Counted from the stretch's first letter, positions 28,747 to 37,316 are shown. The stretch: DNA of 64,000 nt from Bremerella sp. JC817 (GCF_040718835.1 NZ_JBFEFG010000247.1:123738-187737), one strand, 5' to 3'. Numbers and translations: made by a program. Notes: a model not told the origin generated them from the letters alone.

Positions 28747-28999
28747 GCTGAAGCAAATCCAGGGAAATAATCGGGCGAGAGTATGTCAAAACGGCCTATT
28801 CGCCGACAGGCCAGTTTTCAAAACAAGATTCCGGCTGCTAGCAGAGCGGCTGCGGATTGGCGTAACTCCGCGAGAAACTTAGAGTTCAAGCGGTCTGGGA
28901 AAGAAATTCTGCGGTGGTATCATCACTGGGTGACGATAGTAATCGAAAGCGGGCGGCCGACTCGATTGACTACTTCCGTGCTCGCAACGGGGCTAATTG

Positions 29000-29494
29000 A
29001 TGAACGTCTGGACGCTACTTGCTCAAAACGCTGGGTTTCTGCCAACCCGTGGATCGGTGATGATCGACTTCGTCTTTCTGGCGATGTTCGGCATCATTTT
29101 GATTCTGGGGGTCAGCATCTATCTGGTGCGCTACCGCCGCCTGTTTCAACTGCACAAGTGGATCCAGATCGTTACCGGCAGCGTACTCTTGCTGGCGGTC
29201 TTGGCGTTTGAAATCGATATGCGGTTCTTCACCGATTGGCAAGAACTGGCGGCACCATCCAGCTTCGGCATGCCCACAGTCAATGGCCTTTTGTACTTCC
29301 ATTTACTGTTCGCCGTGCCGACTCCGTTTCTCTGGATCTATGTCATCTGGCATGGCCTGGCCAAGTTTCCGAGTCCGCCTCAGCCAGGTCCCCATAGCAA
29401 GGCGCATATCCTTTGGGGCCGCATCGCTGCGATCGGCATGCTGCTGACCGCCGTCACTGGCTGGATCTTCTACTACGCAGCCTTCGTTGCTTAA
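29000..29494 (+). CDS. DUF420-like membrane protein
   Basis: The ATG at 29000 is used (a TTG lies one codon earlier), giving 164 residues. Four helices (about residues 20-42, 55-70, 93-115 and 138-160) carry histidines at helix ends: QLHKWIQI, FHLLFAVP, IWHGLAKF, KAHILWGR. The pattern is the same as in the DUF420 gene at 7435. Here it stands alone, about 250 bases from the 27985 gene start, away from oxidase genes. Function unknown. Confidence 0.72.
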   Translation: MNVWTLLAQNAGFLPTRGSVMIDFVFLAMFGIILILGVSIYLVRYRRLFQLHKWIQIVTGSVLLLAVLAFEIDMRFFTDWQELAAPSSFGMPTVNGLLYFHLLFAVPTPFLWIYVIWHGLAKFPSPPQPGPHSKAHILWGRIAAIGMLLTAVTGWIFYYAAFVA

Positions 29495-29550
29495 GCGGTC
29501 GTCGCTGGTTGGCGAAGATCGTCTGCGATCAAGATTTGTTTGTTCGAGGC

Positions 29551-30048
29551 TTAACCGAACGAGCCCATCGCCAACATGACCAGCGTACCTGCAATGACGA
29601 AGAACAACACGCTCAGCACGATCTGGATGATCGAAATGGCCAGCGCGCGAGGCACGGTGGTATCTAAGAACCGAGCGAGCACGATCGACGACAATAAGAT
29701 GTTGGCCGAAACGATCCCGCAGTAAACCAGCAGTAACAGGGTTCCCTGTAGCCGCTCGACATCCAGCATGGCCAGAACGGCTGGCATCAGCATGTACCAG
29801 ACCACGTTAAGAATTACGTTGACCGTCACCAGGAAGGCGAATGTAGGGATGAATGTCGGCTCTTCGATGCGGCCATAGTTCGGGATCACTCCTCGAAAAC
29901 CATGTTCGGCCGCCACTTCGAGTTCGCTCTCGGGAGCTTCCCCCACGAACTTATTGAAAACGGTCACCGCTGCCCGCAATAAGAACACGCTGATGAAGTT
30001 GCCCACCAAAAACAGCGTCGCGTAAACAATCATCGTTCCCAGATTCAT
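29551..30048 (-). CDS. Four-helix membrane protein of unknown function
   Basis: A 165-residue protein with four hydrophobic helices (about residues 5-30, 67-90, 100-123 and 135-162) and a polar loop (~33-66) containing GEAPESELEVAAEHGFRGVIPN. I do not recognise a family. It is convergent with the DUF420-like gene (57 bases between stops), and a GGAGACAAGAG-like purine stretch just upstream of the start can serve as ribosome binding site. No neighbours suggest a pathway. Confidence 0.7.
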   Translation of the reverse strand: MNLGTMIVYATLFLVGNFISVFLLRAAVTVFNKFVGEAPESELEVAAEHGFRGVIPNYGRIEEPTFIPTFAFLVTVNVILNVVWYMLMPAVLAMLDVERLQGTLLLLVYCGIVSANILLSSIVLARFLDTTVPRALAISIIQIVLSVLFFVIAGTLVMLAMGSFG

Positions 30049-30336
30049 CTCTTGTCTCCTTCCCTTCCGGTCGAATTCCGCTAATCAGCCGGCATTGTAA
30101 AGTGGCGTACCTCTGTGGGGTAGCATTCCTTGGCTCGAAAGGGGATATTTTTTGGGCGATTTTGTGGCAACTGAATCTTCATCTCCCGAATCCCAAGGTC
30201 ACCCTGGTTCGTTTTCAGGTCCCGCCTCATACTGAACTGTGCAGCATGTTCAGCGAGCCTTCGTCGCGCAAACAGTGCTTTCAGAGGCGAAGCGATGGCG
30301 ACTTTCGGCACCGAGCCGTAGAAATGATGACGACTT

Positions 30337-31248
30337 ATGAAGATCACGATAGTGGGTACCGGACGCGTCGGGGCAGCGATCGCCTTTGCCGCCACGATCA
30401 ATCCTTTGGCCAGCGAGCTTTTGCTGCTAAACCGCACGCGTGACAAGGCGGAAGGGGAGGCGATCGATCTCTTGCATGCCAGTGCGGTACGAAATACGAA
30501 CATGCGAATTCGAGCCGGTGATATTCCTGACTCGAAGGGTTCCGACATCATCGTCTTCACGGCGTCGGTTCCTTACGGCGACCCATCGCGGAAACGCTCG
30601 GAACTGGCTGCCGACAATCTCCATGTGCTGCAAGAATGGATTCCGCCGCTGGTGGAAGCGAGCCCAGATGCCATTTTGATTATCGTGAGCAATCCGGTCG
30701 ATGCGTTGACTTACGCCGCGCTGAAGATCTCTGGCTTTCCGCCGCATCGGGTGATTGGAACTGGCACGCTGCTCGATAGTGTGCGTTATCGTTCGATGCT
30801 CTCGGCCGAACTTGAAATCCATTCAGACGATATTCGAGCGTACATTCTCGGCGAACATGGCGACACGCAGTTCGCGGCCCACTCGTTGTCGGTGACCGGT
30901 GGCGAACGCTTCTACCCAAGCGACACGTCGCGGCAACTCTTTCAGAAGACGGTCAACGTGGGCTACGAAGTTTCGCGGTTGAAAGGCCATACAAGCTATG
31001 GGATCGCCCTCGCCACGATGATGATCCTCGACAGTATTATCTATGACCTGCGGCACACGATGCCGGTGAGCGTTCTGATCGAAGATTACTTTGACGTGAA
31101 AGATGTCTGTTTGTCACTCCCCTCGGTAATCGGTCGGGCCGGGGTCACGCGCGTTTTGAGGCCGCCATTGTCGGAGGAAGAGCAGCAGCTGTTTCGTCAT
31201 TCCGCCGAGGCGGTTCAGAACTGCATCCGCTCGATGGGCGAGTTCTAG
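30337..31248 (+). CDS. Lactate/malate dehydrogenase-family 2-hydroxyacid dehydrogenase
   Basis: A 303-residue NAD(P)-dependent dehydrogenase. The nucleotide fold starts with GTGRVG (residues 7-12). Catalytic residues are present: SNPVD (118-122), Arg150 in LDSVRYR and His174 in GEHGDT. Two diagnostic sites are odd. The acid that normally ends strand beta-2 and binds the NAD ribose is Asn32 followed by Arg-Thr-Arg, compatible with NADP. The substrate loop (80-88, YGDPSRKRS) has neither the Gln of lactate nor the Arg of malate enzymes at the usual place. The exact substrate is therefore open. A monocistronic gene after a 288-base gap. Confidence 0.85.
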   Translation: MKITIVGTGRVGAAIAFAATINPLASELLLLNRTRDKAEGEAIDLLHASAVRNTNMRIRAGDIPDSKGSDIIVFTASVPYGDPSRKRSELAADNLHVLQEWIPPLVEASPDAILIIVSNPVDALTYAALKISGFPPHRVIGTGTLLDSVRYRSMLSAELEIHSDDIRAYILGEHGDTQFAAHSLSVTGGERFYPSDTSRQLFQKTVNVGYEVSRLKGHTSYGIALATMMILDSIIYDLRHTMPVSVLIEDYFDVKDVCLSLPSVIGRAGVTRVLRPPLSEEEQQLFRHSAEAVQNCIRSMGEF

Positions 31249-31260
31249 TCGCAGACAATC

Positions 31261-32232
31261 TCAGGACGCTGGCTGCGGAGACTTACGCTGTTTCACCAAC
31301 GCCTCGTAGATCGGTTTTCGTGCACGATTGATCGCGCCCAGCGGCTGATGTTCGTCCAGGCAATGCCACGGATTGAACTCTAGTTCTTCGGCTTCCTGCA
31401 TGTTCTCGGCCGCGTTAGGAACTTGTCCCTGATGGAAGTTCAGCGTGGCGACTTCGCGCCAGGGAGTCTTCCACGGAACGGTCGGATCTTCGGTTGGTTC
31501 GGTCTTGGGATCTTGCTGCTTTTGAAACGAGAGCGTCGCCACGATCGGACCACGCTGAAGTTGAAGGGCCAACCGATACCCGAGTTTATCTTCCTGGCTT
31601 CCCCCTTGCGTGATTAAGCCGCCCGGGACCACGAACTTGATGCGGAACTTCACCGCCAACGGGCCGAGTCGGTACGGGGTCGTACTGAAATAGTCGGTTG
31701 CCAAAAAGCTCTCGAGCTTCTGCCCAATCTTCAGCAGGAGACTCGCATCATGGAAACGCCACTGAAGCGGATTCCAGCTTGCTATCAAGTACCGACCTAA
31801 GGTGCCTGCTCGGCCACCACCATTCAGCTTCGCTTCCAGCAGTGCTTGATACACGTCGAGGTTGCGAATGAAGAACTCGCTTTGATCGATGGCAAGTAAG
31901 TCTTGGATCTGGCCGTTTTCCAAACCGCGAATCCGAATCGCCAGGCCGTGCACATCTTTCTGGCTGTCGTCGAACGCGATTCCATTGGAGCATCGAGCGA
32001 CAATCGGATAGCGACCCGGTTGCGCGAAAAGGCCCACCTTCAGTTCGGAATCAAACGCATCGGACACAATCATTTCGCCACGCAACAGCCCGTGGTGCTT
32101 GGGATGTTGGGCACGTTTGTTTGGGGCACCGCTTCGTTGATGCAGGGCCTGTTGAAGTTCGATGAGCTTGGCGATTTTTGCTGGCTCGTCTGCAGGAATC
32201 GACTCTTGGAACAAGGCCGGAGACGCTGTCAT
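31261..32232 (-). CDS. Catalase-like heme-domain protein
   Basis: The ATG at 32232 gives a 323-residue protein and is preferred because upstream in-frame residues look non-coding. The order of motifs matches the catalase-fold family related to allene oxide synthases: HHGLLRGEM with the distal His (~residue 47), ARCSNG and DVHGLAIRIRG (~78-101), DLLAIDQSEFFIRN (~108-121) and the C-terminal WHCLDEHQPLGAINRARKPIY, where a Tyr in the final motif is the expected haem ligand. True monofunctional catalases are ~480 residues or more, so hydroperoxide chemistry on lipids is as likely as H2O2 removal. It is convergent with the dehydrogenase gene. Confidence 0.78.
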   Translation of the reverse strand: MTASPALFQESIPADEPAKIAKLIELQQALHQRSGAPNKRAQHPKHHGLLRGEMIVSDAFDSELKVGLFAQPGRYPIVARCSNGIAFDDSQKDVHGLAIRIRGLENGQIQDLLAIDQSEFFIRNLDVYQALLEAKLNGGGRAGTLGRYLIASWNPLQWRFHDASLLLKIGQKLESFLATDYFSTTPYRLGPLAVKFRIKFVVPGGLITQGGSQEDKLGYRLALQLQRGPIVATLSFQKQQDPKTEPTEDPTVPWKTPWREVATLNFHQGQVPNAAENMQEAEELEFNPWHCLDEHQPLGAINRARKPIYEALVKQRKSPQPAS

Positions 32233-32663
32233 AAGGACTTTCGAATACCGAGGTAGTGGAGTGCATTGAAGCCCCGAATTGGTAGGTATAGGGGGAGCGG
32301 AATGAAAACGCAATCGTCGACTGGATACGAATTTCGATGATTGCCTTCGACTCTCTGTGCGTAGTATGTCGCTGGATGATATGGCAGATGATGCCAGCAC
32401 TTAGGGAGGGAACATCGTCGTCACCTAGCCTTCTCAGGTTGTCTATCATCCCTTCTGAAAGGCTGGTTTCTCGAACATTTCTCAGAAATCAAGAAGTGTA
32501 TAGCGACAAAAAATGCAAATTAGGTAAAAATGCTTCTGTGCGGTGGCCGTCAACGCGATCCGCGCCCCTTTTCCTTTTTCTCTTCTCAGGGTTTTGCTGC
32601 CCAAATCAGGCGAAGCCCTCTCATCGACTCATCTCATTTCTCACAATTTGGAAGGGACTTGCT
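32233..32663. other. Intergenic region between divergent genes
   Basis: This 431-base stretch separates the catalase-like gene (minus) from the DUF1559 gene (plus). It is A/T-richer than its surroundings near 32490-32540 and contains a short palindrome ATTTCTCAGAAAT at 32478-32490. It must hold two promoters, but I cannot place hexamers with confidence. A GGAAGGGA ribosome binding site lies just before 32664. The frame is open across part of it but has no coding character. Confidence 0.5.
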
Positions 32664-33548
32664 ATGACCCGGCGCGGAGGTTTTACACTCGTCGAGCTTC
32701 TGGTGGTGATTGCCATCATCGGTGTCTTGATTGCCTTGCTCTTGCCTGCCGTTCAACAGGCACGCGAGGCGGCTCGACGAATGCAGTGCACGAACAAAGT
32801 AAAGCAGTTGATCATCGCCTCGCACAACGTGCACGATACGTACGGAATCTTTCCACCGGCCGGCGGTAAGTCGAATGGATGGAATGCCAAAGTTCAGCGG
32901 AAAGGTCCGTTCTATAACCTGGCAGGCTCGTTCTACTTCCACCTATTGCCTTACATGGAACAGAACTCGCTCTACGACAAAGCCGTTGGTGCTGGTGGGA
33001 ACATGGACAGTACGGTCGATGGACGACGCGTTTACAACTACATCATCGAAGCGTATCGCTGCCCATCCGAGCGTAGCCCCGCCGGCGCTTCGGGCTATGG
33101 CTACCCAACCGGACCCGACAAGACGCATGCCGTCTGCAACTACGGCGTGAACTACATGGCATTCTGCGACGTCTCTTCCAACAATCAGGAAGGGGCCACC
33201 AACATTGCGATGGTGACCGACGGTCTGACGAATACGGTCTTCTTCGGCGAACGTTACGGTCAGTGCACCTCAAACAAGTCGAGCCTCTGGGCGAACTCGT
33301 CCGGAACATGGGCTCCGCAAATTTGCCGCGGGGTGAATCCAAAGACCGGAACTTGTTCGGTACCCCAGATTACGCCGGTCTACACCAGCGCTGGGGACTC
33401 GAGCAGCGGCGGTAGTTCGCCACACCCAGGGGCGATGAATGTCGGGCTGGGGGATGGAAGCGTCACGAAGGTGAGCGGAACGATCGAAGCTTCGGTCTGG
33501 GCCAATCTCACCAACCCAATCGACGGCAACGTGATCGGCGAATATTAA
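32664..33548 (+). CDS. DUF1559 pilin-like protein
   Basis: A 294-residue protein. The ATG at 32664, preceded by GGAAGGGA, places the prepilin-like motif at the N-terminus: MTRRGGFTLVELLVVIAIIG, with cleavage expected after Gly6 and a hydrophobic helix to ~28. The body is a beta-rich DUF1559 domain. The C-terminus carries the planctomycete H-X9-DG signature (HPGAMNVGLGDGS, ~residues 252-264). These proteins are abundant in Planctomycetes and are thought to be surface pseudopilins. The 33637 lipoprotein follows and is the usual partner. Confidence 0.93.
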   Translation: MTRRGGFTLVELLVVIAIIGVLIALLLPAVQQAREAARRMQCTNKVKQLIIASHNVHDTYGIFPPAGGKSNGWNAKVQRKGPFYNLAGSFYFHLLPYMEQNSLYDKAVGAGGNMDSTVDGRRVYNYIIEAYRCPSERSPAGASGYGYPTGPDKTHAVCNYGVNYMAFCDVSSNNQEGATNIAMVTDGLTNTVFFGERYGQCTSNKSSLWANSSGTWAPQICRGVNPKTGTCSVPQITPVYTSAGDSSSGGSSPHPGAMNVGLGDGSVTKVSGTIEASVWANLTNPIDGNVIGEY

Positions 33549-33580
33549 GCCGAGTGTGATCCATCCGTAGGAAACCTTTC

Positions 33581-33603
33581 CCGCGGCTGGCTGGCAGCCG
33601 CGG
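33581..33603 (+). terminator. G/C hairpin after DUF1559 gene
   Basis: A perfect 9-bp stem CCGCGGCTG / CAGCCGCGG with a 5-base loop lies 33 bases after the DUF1559 stop. There is no T run, so it may reduce rather than stop readthrough into the lipoprotein gene, or protect the mRNA 3' end. Confidence 0.4.
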
Positions 33604-33636
33604 TCGCCCCATCTCTTCTTTCTCCAAGGTATCCGT

Positions 33637-34035
33637 ATGAAGTTTGCTCAAGTCAGCGTACTGCTTTGCGCTTCGGTAGCGTTGTTGCTAATTGGTTGTG
33701 GTAAAGCACCTTCGCAAACGTTCACCGGCAAGATAACTCTCGATGGAAATCCGCTCGCGCAAGCGGGCATTGAACTCCTTCCGAAAGAAGGGGGAGCGAC
33801 CGGAGTCCATTACGGTACTACCGATGCCGAAGGACGCTTCACGATTACCGAAGACGACACCAATCCGATCACTCCGGGCGAATATTCGGTAGTCGTCGAC
33901 AAAGTTCCGACCGAGATGGGAGGCAAGAGCGAGGTGCCCGATCCTTATCGCAATAAGGAAAAGACACCGTTGTCGGTGACGATTGCTGATGGTTCGACTG
34001 ACCTGGCGGAAATCGAACTAAGTAGCAAGCCGTAG
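33637..34035 (+). CDS. Small lipoprotein, transthyretin-like/CarboxypepD-regulatory fold
   Basis: A 132-residue exported lipoprotein. The signal ends in a lipobox LIGC (Cys ~21). The mature part (FTGKITLDGNPLAQAGIELLP, then GTTDAEGRFTI and GEYSVVVDKVP) is the one-domain beta-sandwich found in many planctomycete lipoproteins that follow DUF1559 genes. It is probably anchored in the outer membrane and may contact the pilin-like protein. Only 2 bases separate its stop from that of the convergent response-regulator gene. Confidence 0.85.
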   Translation: MKFAQVSVLLCASVALLLIGCGKAPSQTFTGKITLDGNPLAQAGIELLPKEGGATGVHYGTTDAEGRFTITEDDTNPITPGEYSVVVDKVPTEMGGKSEVPDPYRNKEKTPLSVTIADGSTDLAEIELSSKP

Positions 34036-34037
34036 CG

Positions 34038-34976
34038 TTACACGTGCACCGGAACGTCGAGCACGTCGAGGTTCGAGCGATAGTGTTGCACCTGGTTTCG
34101 ACCCTGTTGCTTGGCGGCATAAAGCGCGGTGTCGGCCCGATGAACGAGAGTTCGACTCTCATCCCCAGGTAAGAACTCGGCCACACCGCAGCTCACGGTC
34201 ACCTGGGTATCTTCTGGCAGATCTTGGGCAAAGTGCTTTGGAATGCACTGGACGATTCGTTTTGAAATTTCCAGTGCCTCGTCCAATTTGGTCATCGACA
34301 TGACGATCGCAAACTCTTCGCCGCCGAATCGCGTGCAAAGATCGGTCTTGCGGGTGTGGTCCACCAGTTTCGAGGCCAACTTCATCAGGATGTGATCGCC
34401 CATTTCGTGACCAAAGCGATCATTAATTTGCTTGAAGTGATCGACATCGATCATGGCCAGGCAGAACGGCGTGTTATGTCGCTGGAAGTCCGCCATTCTC
34501 CTTTCCAGTTCCGAGTCGAGACCGCGACGGTTCGCAATCGATGTCAACGGGTCGATGTGGGCCTGGGCAAGTGCATCGAGAAGCTGCTTCTGCCGGGCGA
34601 CTGCCTGACGCACCAGTCGCAGCATGACATGCATATGTCCGGCGATTTCATGCTTAGGCACGAATAGCTGAGCGCCCATCCGGACCGATCGCAGTGCATC
34701 GTGTTCGTCATCGTGACCCGTCAGCACCACGATCGCAGGCTCTGGCGCCGCGATCTTTAAACGCACGATCCCATCCAGCCCACTACTGTCGGGCAGACCG
34801 AGATCCAGAATGAAGGCATCCACCGGCACTTCCCGCGAGAACTTGATCGCCTCGGCCAGTGTCGTCACGTGGTGGAGTGTGATTGGTCGTTCCGCTGAAC
34901 GACGCAAACATTGCATCGTGAGCCGAGCTTCCGCCTCGTTGTCTTCTACGAGAACGATCGTTTTCAGTTCGTCCAT
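34038..34976 (-). CDS. Response regulator with GGDEF diguanylate cyclase domain
   Basis: A 312-residue protein. A receiver domain (residues ~5-125) has the acidic pair in VEDNE, the phospho-acceptor Asp in FILDLGLPDSSG (~Asp58) and VVLTGHD. The GGDEF domain (~145-305) has an intact active site GGEEF and, five residues before it, the product-inhibition site RKTD. It should therefore make cyclic di-GMP when phosphorylated and be subject to feedback inhibition. No histidine kinase is adjacent. The nearest in the window is the hybrid kinase at 50523, with no evidence of pairing. Confidence 0.92.
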   Translation of the reverse strand: MDELKTIVLVEDNEAEARLTMQCLRRSAERPITLHHVTTLAEAIKFSREVPVDAFILDLGLPDSSGLDGIVRLKIAAPEPAIVVLTGHDDEHDALRSVRMGAQLFVPKHEIAGHMHVMLRLVRQAVARQKQLLDALAQAHIDPLTSIANRRGLDSELERRMADFQRHNTPFCLAMIDVDHFKQINDRFGHEMGDHILMKLASKLVDHTRKTDLCTRFGGEEFAIVMSMTKLDEALEISKRIVQCIPKHFAQDLPEDTQVTVSCGVAEFLPGDESRTLVHRADTALYAAKQQGRNQVQHYRSNLDVLDVPVHV

Positions 34977-35221
34977 CGCCGATACCAGGTTCGTGCAACG
35001 TTAAGGGTGTCATTCCGCCAAGTCTCCTGAATCCCCTTTATCTGGGTGCATAGTGAGACATCCAAAGTTTAGGGTCCGACGGCACTGCCCTGGGAACAAC
35101 CATATTGATTACGGAGATCCACACTTCCCCAAAGGGTTTCTGCCCTCGCTCGCAGCTTGTAGCCGGCATAATCGATACCATCGGCACGTCGATATTGGGC
35201 AACGAAAGCGCTAGAGTGCGC
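34977..35221. other. Intergenic region, nothing recognised
   Basis: This stretch holds the promoter region of the minus-strand response regulator. A short open frame occurs on the minus strand, but it has no ribosome binding site or family resemblance. No hairpin or repeat of note is visible before the terminator at 35225. Confidence 0.4.
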
Positions 35222-35224
35222 AAT

Positions 35225-35261
35225 AAAAAACGAGCCGGACTGCTTGGAGTCTGGCTCGTTT
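35225..35261 (-). terminator. Intrinsic terminator of leuA
   Basis: A 13-bp stem (one G-U pair) between 35228-35240 and 35249-35261 with an 8-base loop, followed on the minus strand by a run of six T. It lies 30 bases downstream of the leuA stop and is a textbook intrinsic terminator. Confidence 0.88.
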
Positions 35262-35293
35262 CCCTTTCGATGGCAGGTTGATCGAACGATCTA

Positions 35294-36808
35294 TTAGGTC
35301 ATGCAGATCCGATTCACGGCATCCAGAATCGCGTGCACGGTCGCTTCCACCGTATCGGTCGAAGTGCCACGACCGCGCGCGATCTTCTTGTCCGACTGAA
35401 TCTCGACGGTCACTTCACCCAGAGCATCACGTCCCAAAGTTGCACTGCGGACCTGGAAGTCTTTGCAAGTGATGGGAACTCCGGTGATGCGTTCGATCGC
35501 CCAGAAAGCGGCGTCGATCGGGCCGTCACCTTCCGAGATCTCGGCCGACTTCATGTCGTCGCCACGCTTCAAGGTCATCTTCACGAACGGAGCCTTGCCG
35601 GTGCCGTGGGCAACATCGAGGCTGTGCAGAGCCCAGCCTTGCCGCACTTCGCCGCGGATCTGTTGATCGCACAAGGCGGCGATGTCTCCGTCGTAGATGT
35701 CTTTCTTCTTGTCGGCCAACTTCTTGAACTCGTCGAAGACAATCTGAAGCTGCTCGGCGGAAAGGTGGTAGCCCAATGCCTTAGCGCGATCGGACAACGC
35801 CGCGCGACCACTATGCTTGCCGAGAACCAGGTCGGTCTTTTCGAGGCCGACGTCCTCAGGACGCATGATCTCGTAAGTGGTCGGCTCTTTCAGCATGCCA
35901 TCCTGATGGATGCCGGACTCGTGTGCGAATGCGTTGCGACCGACGATCGCCTTGTTTCGCTGAACCTGAAGGCCGGTGATGTTCGAGAGCAAGCGGCTGG
36001 TCGGAACCAGGCGACGCGTATTGATGCGGGTGTTGACGTTGTAATAGTCGTGACGGGTGCGCAATGCCATCACCACTTCTTCCAGCGAAGCGTTACCGGC
36101 ACGTTCGCCGATCCCGTTGATCGTGCATTCGACCTGACCGGCACCTGCTTCGACCGCGGCCAGGCTGTTGGCAACCGCCATGCCCAAGTCGTCGTGGCAA
36201 TGAACGCTGATGACCGCCTTGTCGATGTTCGGAACACGGTTCCTCAGATCGGTGATGATCTTGTGCATGTGGTTTGGCGTGGCGTAACCGACGGTATCAG
36301 GAATGTTGACCGTGGTCGCACCGGCATCGATGGCCGCTTCGACAACGCGGCACAAGAAGTCAGGCTCGGTACGCGAGGCATCTTCCGGCGAGAACTCGAT
36401 GTCGTCGCAGAACGACGCCGCCAGTTGAACCCCTTCGACACCGCGACGGATGATTTCGTCAGGTGTCATCTTCAACTTGAACTCGCGATGGATAGCACTG
36501 GTCGCGAGGAAGACGTGAATGCGTGGTTGGCTGGAATGCTTCAGCGCTTCCCAGGCACGCTCGATATCTTTGGGATTGCAGCGAGCCAGACCGCAGATGC
36601 TGGCTCCGCGAATGTTCGTGGCGATCTCTTTGACTGCTTCAAAGTCGCCTGGCGAAGCGATTGGGAAACCCGCTTCAATGATATCGACGCCCAAGTCGAC
36701 CAGGGCCTGGGCGATTTCCATCTTCTCGGCCAGGTTCATGCTGGCACCAGGAGACTGTTCGCCGTCGCGGAGGGTCGTGTCGAAGATTTTGATCGATTTA
36801 TCGTTCAT
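35294..36808 (-). CDS. leuA: 2-isopropylmalate synthase
   Basis: A 504-residue enzyme that condenses acetyl-CoA with 2-oxoisovalerate in the first committed step of leucine synthesis. The N-terminal HMGL-like barrel opens with IFDTTLRDGEQSPGASM (residues 8-24). SVHCHDDLGMAVANSLAAV (~201-219) holds the metal-binding histidines. The C-terminal ~130 residues form the LeuA regulatory domain that senses leucine. Length is typical for the bacterial type. Upstream lies a Leu-rich leader peptide with a terminator (36988-37109), so expression is probably set by attenuation as well as feedback inhibition. Confidence 0.96.
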   Translation of the reverse strand: MNDKSIKIFDTTLRDGEQSPGASMNLAEKMEIAQALVDLGVDIIEAGFPIASPGDFEAVKEIATNIRGASICGLARCNPKDIERAWEALKHSSQPRIHVFLATSAIHREFKLKMTPDEIIRRGVEGVQLAASFCDDIEFSPEDASRTEPDFLCRVVEAAIDAGATTVNIPDTVGYATPNHMHKIITDLRNRVPNIDKAVISVHCHDDLGMAVANSLAAVEAGAGQVECTINGIGERAGNASLEEVVMALRTRHDYYNVNTRINTRRLVPTSRLLSNITGLQVQRNKAIVGRNAFAHESGIHQDGMLKEPTTYEIMRPEDVGLEKTDLVLGKHSGRAALSDRAKALGYHLSAEQLQIVFDEFKKLADKKKDIYDGDIAALCDQQIRGEVRQGWALHSLDVAHGTGKAPFVKMTLKRGDDMKSAEISEGDGPIDAAFWAIERITGVPITCKDFQVRSATLGRDALGEVTVEIQSDKKIARGRGTSTDTVEATVHAILDAVNRICMT

Positions 36809-36987
36809 GGGTGATCAGGTTTTGTTCTAGATTTGCTGTGGGAACGGTAGTGGTTTAACGAACGAAAAGTCCTACGAGCCGGCCGCAAGCCGGCCCGACT
36901 AGGAGGAGGCATGGCACGCTGACCACTCCCAAGAGAACGAATTGAAGAAACATCGACATGGTATTATTTGAGCTCGAAACCAACAAA

Positions 36988-37020
36988 AAAAGCCCTAAGG
37001 CGTTGGGCCTTAGGGCTTTT
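36988..37020 (-). terminator. Attenuator terminator of leuA leader
   Basis: A perfect stem of at least 11 bp (36991-37001 with 37007-37017), extended to 14 by flanking A-T pairs, with a 5-base loop and a run of seven T on the minus strand. It sits between a leucine-rich leader ORF (37056-37109) and leuA (start 36808), about 36 bases after the leader stop. The leader stop region carries TTAGGG (37059-37054), a copy of the 3' arm, which could pair with CCCTAA of the 5' arm to form an antiterminator. Confidence 0.8.
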
Positions 37021-37055
37021 GGTAATCTCGTTGTAGTGCGAACGTGAAACCTTCC

Positions 37056-37109
37056 CTAACACCCTGGGGTGCTTAGCAGCAGTTGCAGCAGTAGAAGGTT
37101 TTGAATCAT
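37056..37109 (-). CDS. leuL: leu operon leader peptide, 17 residues, 7 Leu
   Basis: Read on the minus strand from ATG at 37109, the frame encodes MIQNLLLLQLLLSTPGC and stops at TAG (37058-37056). Seven of 17 residues are leucine, in two clusters (LLLL and LLL). This is the arrangement of a ribosome-stalling leader. A terminator follows at 36988-37020 and leuA begins 247 bases after the leader stop. The frame is too short for routine gene finders. Ribosome binding is not obvious (GCAAGA about 8 bases upstream). Identification rests on composition, orientation and position, not on homology. Confidence 0.75.
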   Translation of the reverse strand: MIQNLLLLQLLLSTPGC

Positions 37110-37148
37110 GGAAATCTTGCTCGCAATGGGATGTATTTGCTATGAATG

Positions 37149-37177
37149 ACTCTACTACTGTGGTTTGGTTCGGTCAA
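37149..37177 (-). promoter_or_regulatory. Predicted leuL-leuA promoter
   Basis: On the minus strand TTGACC (37177-37172) and TAGAGT (37154-37149) are separated by exactly 17 bases, and the expected transcript would start near 37142, about 33 bases before the leader peptide start codon. The -35 matches the consensus in 5 of 6 positions and the -10 in 4 of 6. Confidence 0.5.
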
Positions 37178-37316
37178 GCCGTGGTGATTCCCGAAGATTG
37201 AGTTTCCACGGACGTTCATACGAAAACAGCCAAAACCACACGAACGTTCGACCGATGAAGAAAACGGCGTCGATTTCCCTGTCTACTTCCCCCGAGAGCA
37301 CTGACGGAACCAAGCC

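Noticed and set aside
30081..30560. A 159-codon minus-strand frame overlapping the dehydrogenase start
   Set aside because: Shadow composition, no ribosome binding site.
35333..36814. A 493-codon open frame on the plus strand opposite leuA
   Set aside because: It is an antisense shadow of leuA, which has clear motifs and a leader/terminator on the minus strand.
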